From: Chryseobacterium sp. CY350
GTDB lineage: Bacteria; Bacteroidota; Bacteroidia; Flavobacteriales; Weeksellaceae
Assembly: GCF_027945075.1 (NCBI RefSeq)
Contig: NZ_CP116034.1
Location: 2,914,001-2,978,000, forward strand
Reading direction: 5' to 3'
Length of the DNA: 64,000 nt
Below, piece by piece: positions 62,800 to 64,000 of this stretch (position 1 is the stretch's first letter; every line of letters begins with the position of its first letter). A model generated the notes under the pieces. It made no database searches, was not told where the DNA came from, and worked only from the letters and a program-made list of their open reading frames with translations. Position numbers and translations under genes: made by a program.

Positions 62800-63948
62800 T
62801 TAACGTTTGTTTTCATTAAAGATCACTTCAAATTTTTTAATAATTTTTTCTTTGTGCCATTTTTTGGATTCTTGAAAAGATGACTGATTTAGCTGATGCA
62901 GTAACTCAGGAGAATTGATAAGGTTTTGCAAATTTTCCAGAAATTTATTTTCATCATCCATCTCAATCAAATAACCGTTTTTCTCATTTACAATATCAGA
63001 AGGACCGTAATTACAGTTATAGGAAATAAGTGCATTACCAGCAAAAAGAGCCTCGAGCAAAACCATACCAAAAGCTTCACTTTTACTCATAAAAAGAAAA
63101 ATTTTGCTTTTTAATAATTCATTTTTTATCTCATCTATTGATAATCTGCCGGTAAAGGAGATCTGAGATGAAAGATTTTTTACTACTACTAATTTTTTTA
63201 ACGATTCCAATTCAGGCCCGTCGCCTACAATTTTAAATTTAAAATCACATAAATTCGTTTTTTCTACGGTTTCTATAAGTGAACGTACGTTTTTATCCTC
63301 ATCCAATCTTCCAACGTAGATTAATTGATTTTCCTTACTTTCAAAATCCATTTCTTGAATGCTTTCAAAAAGTTCACCTACAATGTTCGGAATCAAAAAA
63401 GTACGCTCATTATATTTTTTATAATACTCCACAGATGCTTTATTAATACAAATAATACCACGAAGGTTTTTATAATTAGGACGCAGAAAGTTCCCCCAAA
63501 TTTTACCTCCAACTTCAAAATTTGAATGTTCCCATGCAATAGTTTTGGCAGCAATTTTTTTATTGGTAGAAATTTGTGCAGATAATTTATACCAACAAGA
63601 AATTATAAGATCATATTGCGAATGATTTTTTTTCAACCATTGGTTCATCACGTCCCACTGTCCAAAATCATAAACATATTTTTTTAAATTGTAACGATAA
63701 CGGAATTTTTTTAGATATTTATCTAATAACGGATTAATTTTATTAAAGCCCCAGTGTCCAAAAGAATTTAGAGTATGAATTTTTATTTCTGGGTTAATTT
63801 TATAAAATGTGTTGTCACCCTCCATCAAAAATAATATGCTTACGTCGTATTCTCTTTCACAAAGTTCATTCGCTAGATTAATCATTACTCTCGCAACACC
63901 GCCGGGTTTCACATTCTGGTAATAAACAAAAAGTATTTTTTTTTGCAT
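62800..63948 (-). CDS. Glycosyltransferase, GT4-like
   Basis: 382 residues with the family's two lobes: PGGVARVMINLANELCEREYDVSILF near the start; LIYVGRLDEDKNVRSLIETVEK, VGDGPELESLKKLV and FLFMSKSEAFGMVLLEALFAGNALISY in the nucleotide-sugar-binding lobe. It would act with the two downstream glycosyltransferases on a capsule, O-antigen or exopolysaccharide repeat unit. The start is the ATG at 63948, two bases after a stop in another frame that probably ends the preceding gene. Confidence 0.9.
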   Translation of the reverse strand: MQKKILFVYYQNVKPGGVARVMINLANELCEREYDVSILFLMEGDNTFYKINPEIKIHTLNSFGHWGFNKINPLLDKYLKKFRYRYNLKKYVYDFGQWDVMNQWLKKNHSQYDLIISCWYKLSAQISTNKKIAAKTIAWEHSNFEVGGKIWGNFLRPNYKNLRGIICINKASVEYYKKYNERTFLIPNIVGELFESIQEMDFESKENQLIYVGRLDEDKNVRSLIETVEKTNLCDFKFKIVGDGPELESLKKLVVVKNLSSQISFTGRLSIDEIKNELLKSKIFLFMSKSEAFGMVLLEALFAGNALISYNCNYGPSDIVNEKNGYLIEMDDENKFLENLQNLINSPELLHQLNQSSFQESKKWHKEKIIKKFEVIFNENKR

Positions 63949-63950
63949 AA

Positions 63951-64000
63951 CTAAATGAATTTTGAAAACGGATATACGAGATAAGCAAGCAATTTTATCT
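63951..64000 (-). CDS. Possible C-terminal end of another polysaccharide gene (partial)
   Basis: On the minus strand an open stretch of 15 complete codons reads IKLLAYLVYPFSKFI and stops with TAG at 63953-63951, directly before the glycosyltransferase start. The tight spacing and hydrophobic-aromatic ending are what one would expect from a flippase, polymerase or other operon gene, but the piece is too short to identify. Confidence 0.3.
   Translation of the reverse strand, partial: IKLLAYLVYPFSKFI

Noticed and set aside
1..64000. CRISPR arrays, tRNA, rRNA, insertion sequences, prophage
   Set aside because: No regular repeat-spacer pattern, cloverleaf, rRNA motif, transposase, integrase or phage structural gene was seen.

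Overview
The window looks like chromosomal DNA of a flavobacterium of the Chryseobacterium type (Bacteroidota, Weeksellaceae). The DNA is AT-rich. Promoters match the Bacteroidota -7 box TAnnTTTG and Shine-Dalgarno sequences are largely absent. Gene families typical of that group are common: proteins with type IX secretion (T9SS) type B sorting domains, exosortase F with its partner, a Rho factor with a long disordered insertion, TonB-dependent receptors, and DUF4293, DUF5689 and DUF6702 proteins. No rRNA, tRNA, CRISPR array, prophage or insertion sequence was seen. One regulator gene carries an in-frame stop.

Layout. 1-4 kb: the end of a phosphatidylserine decarboxylase gene, then a minus-strand run of secreted repeat proteins. 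4.3-6 kb: a TPR/AraC-type regulator broken by one stop codon. 6-10 kb: DUF1801 protein, MsbA-like ABC exporter, M28 peptidase, DUF4293 protein. 10-13 kb: rho and Mn-type superoxide dismutase. 13-19 kb: a secreted endonuclease/exonuclease/phosphatase-fold enzyme divergent from a TonB receptor and DUF5689 lipoprotein pair, probably a nutrient-scavenging locus. 19.4-23 kb: a minus-strand cluster with an AmgK-like amino-sugar kinase, a GxxExxY protein, a standalone RapZ C-terminal domain, a MurU-like nucleotidyltransferase and a LOG-family protein; I read it as peptidoglycan amino-sugar recycling. 23-24 kb: exosortase F and its associated protein. 24-33.7 kb: lipoprotein, cation diffusion facilitator, asd, a cytochrome-b-like membrane protein, a TonB receptor, nadC, nadB and a nitroreductase.

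33.8-45.2 kb: four large T9SS type B adhesin-like paralogues, two on each side of rnhA and dnaB. Their N-terminal and C-terminal halves group differently, which points to recombination. 45-50 kb: MFS transporter, two small related lipoproteins, a GH3-family protein and small secreted proteins. 50-56.5 kb: mfd, two related lipoproteins and pth. 56.6-60 kb: two beta-carbonic anhydrases, a SulP anion transporter and a small PPPEA-ending protein, probably a bicarbonate uptake unit. 60-64 kb: an acetyltransferase and three glycosyltransferases at the edge of a surface polysaccharide cluster that runs off the right end.

The most notable signals are six genes whose ATG lies exactly four bases after a TAnnTTTG box (probable leaderless mRNAs), terminators whose T-tract doubles as the next promoter, the mosaic adhesin quartet, and the AmgK-RapZ-MurU cluster. 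I did not identify a wholly new defence or mobile system.
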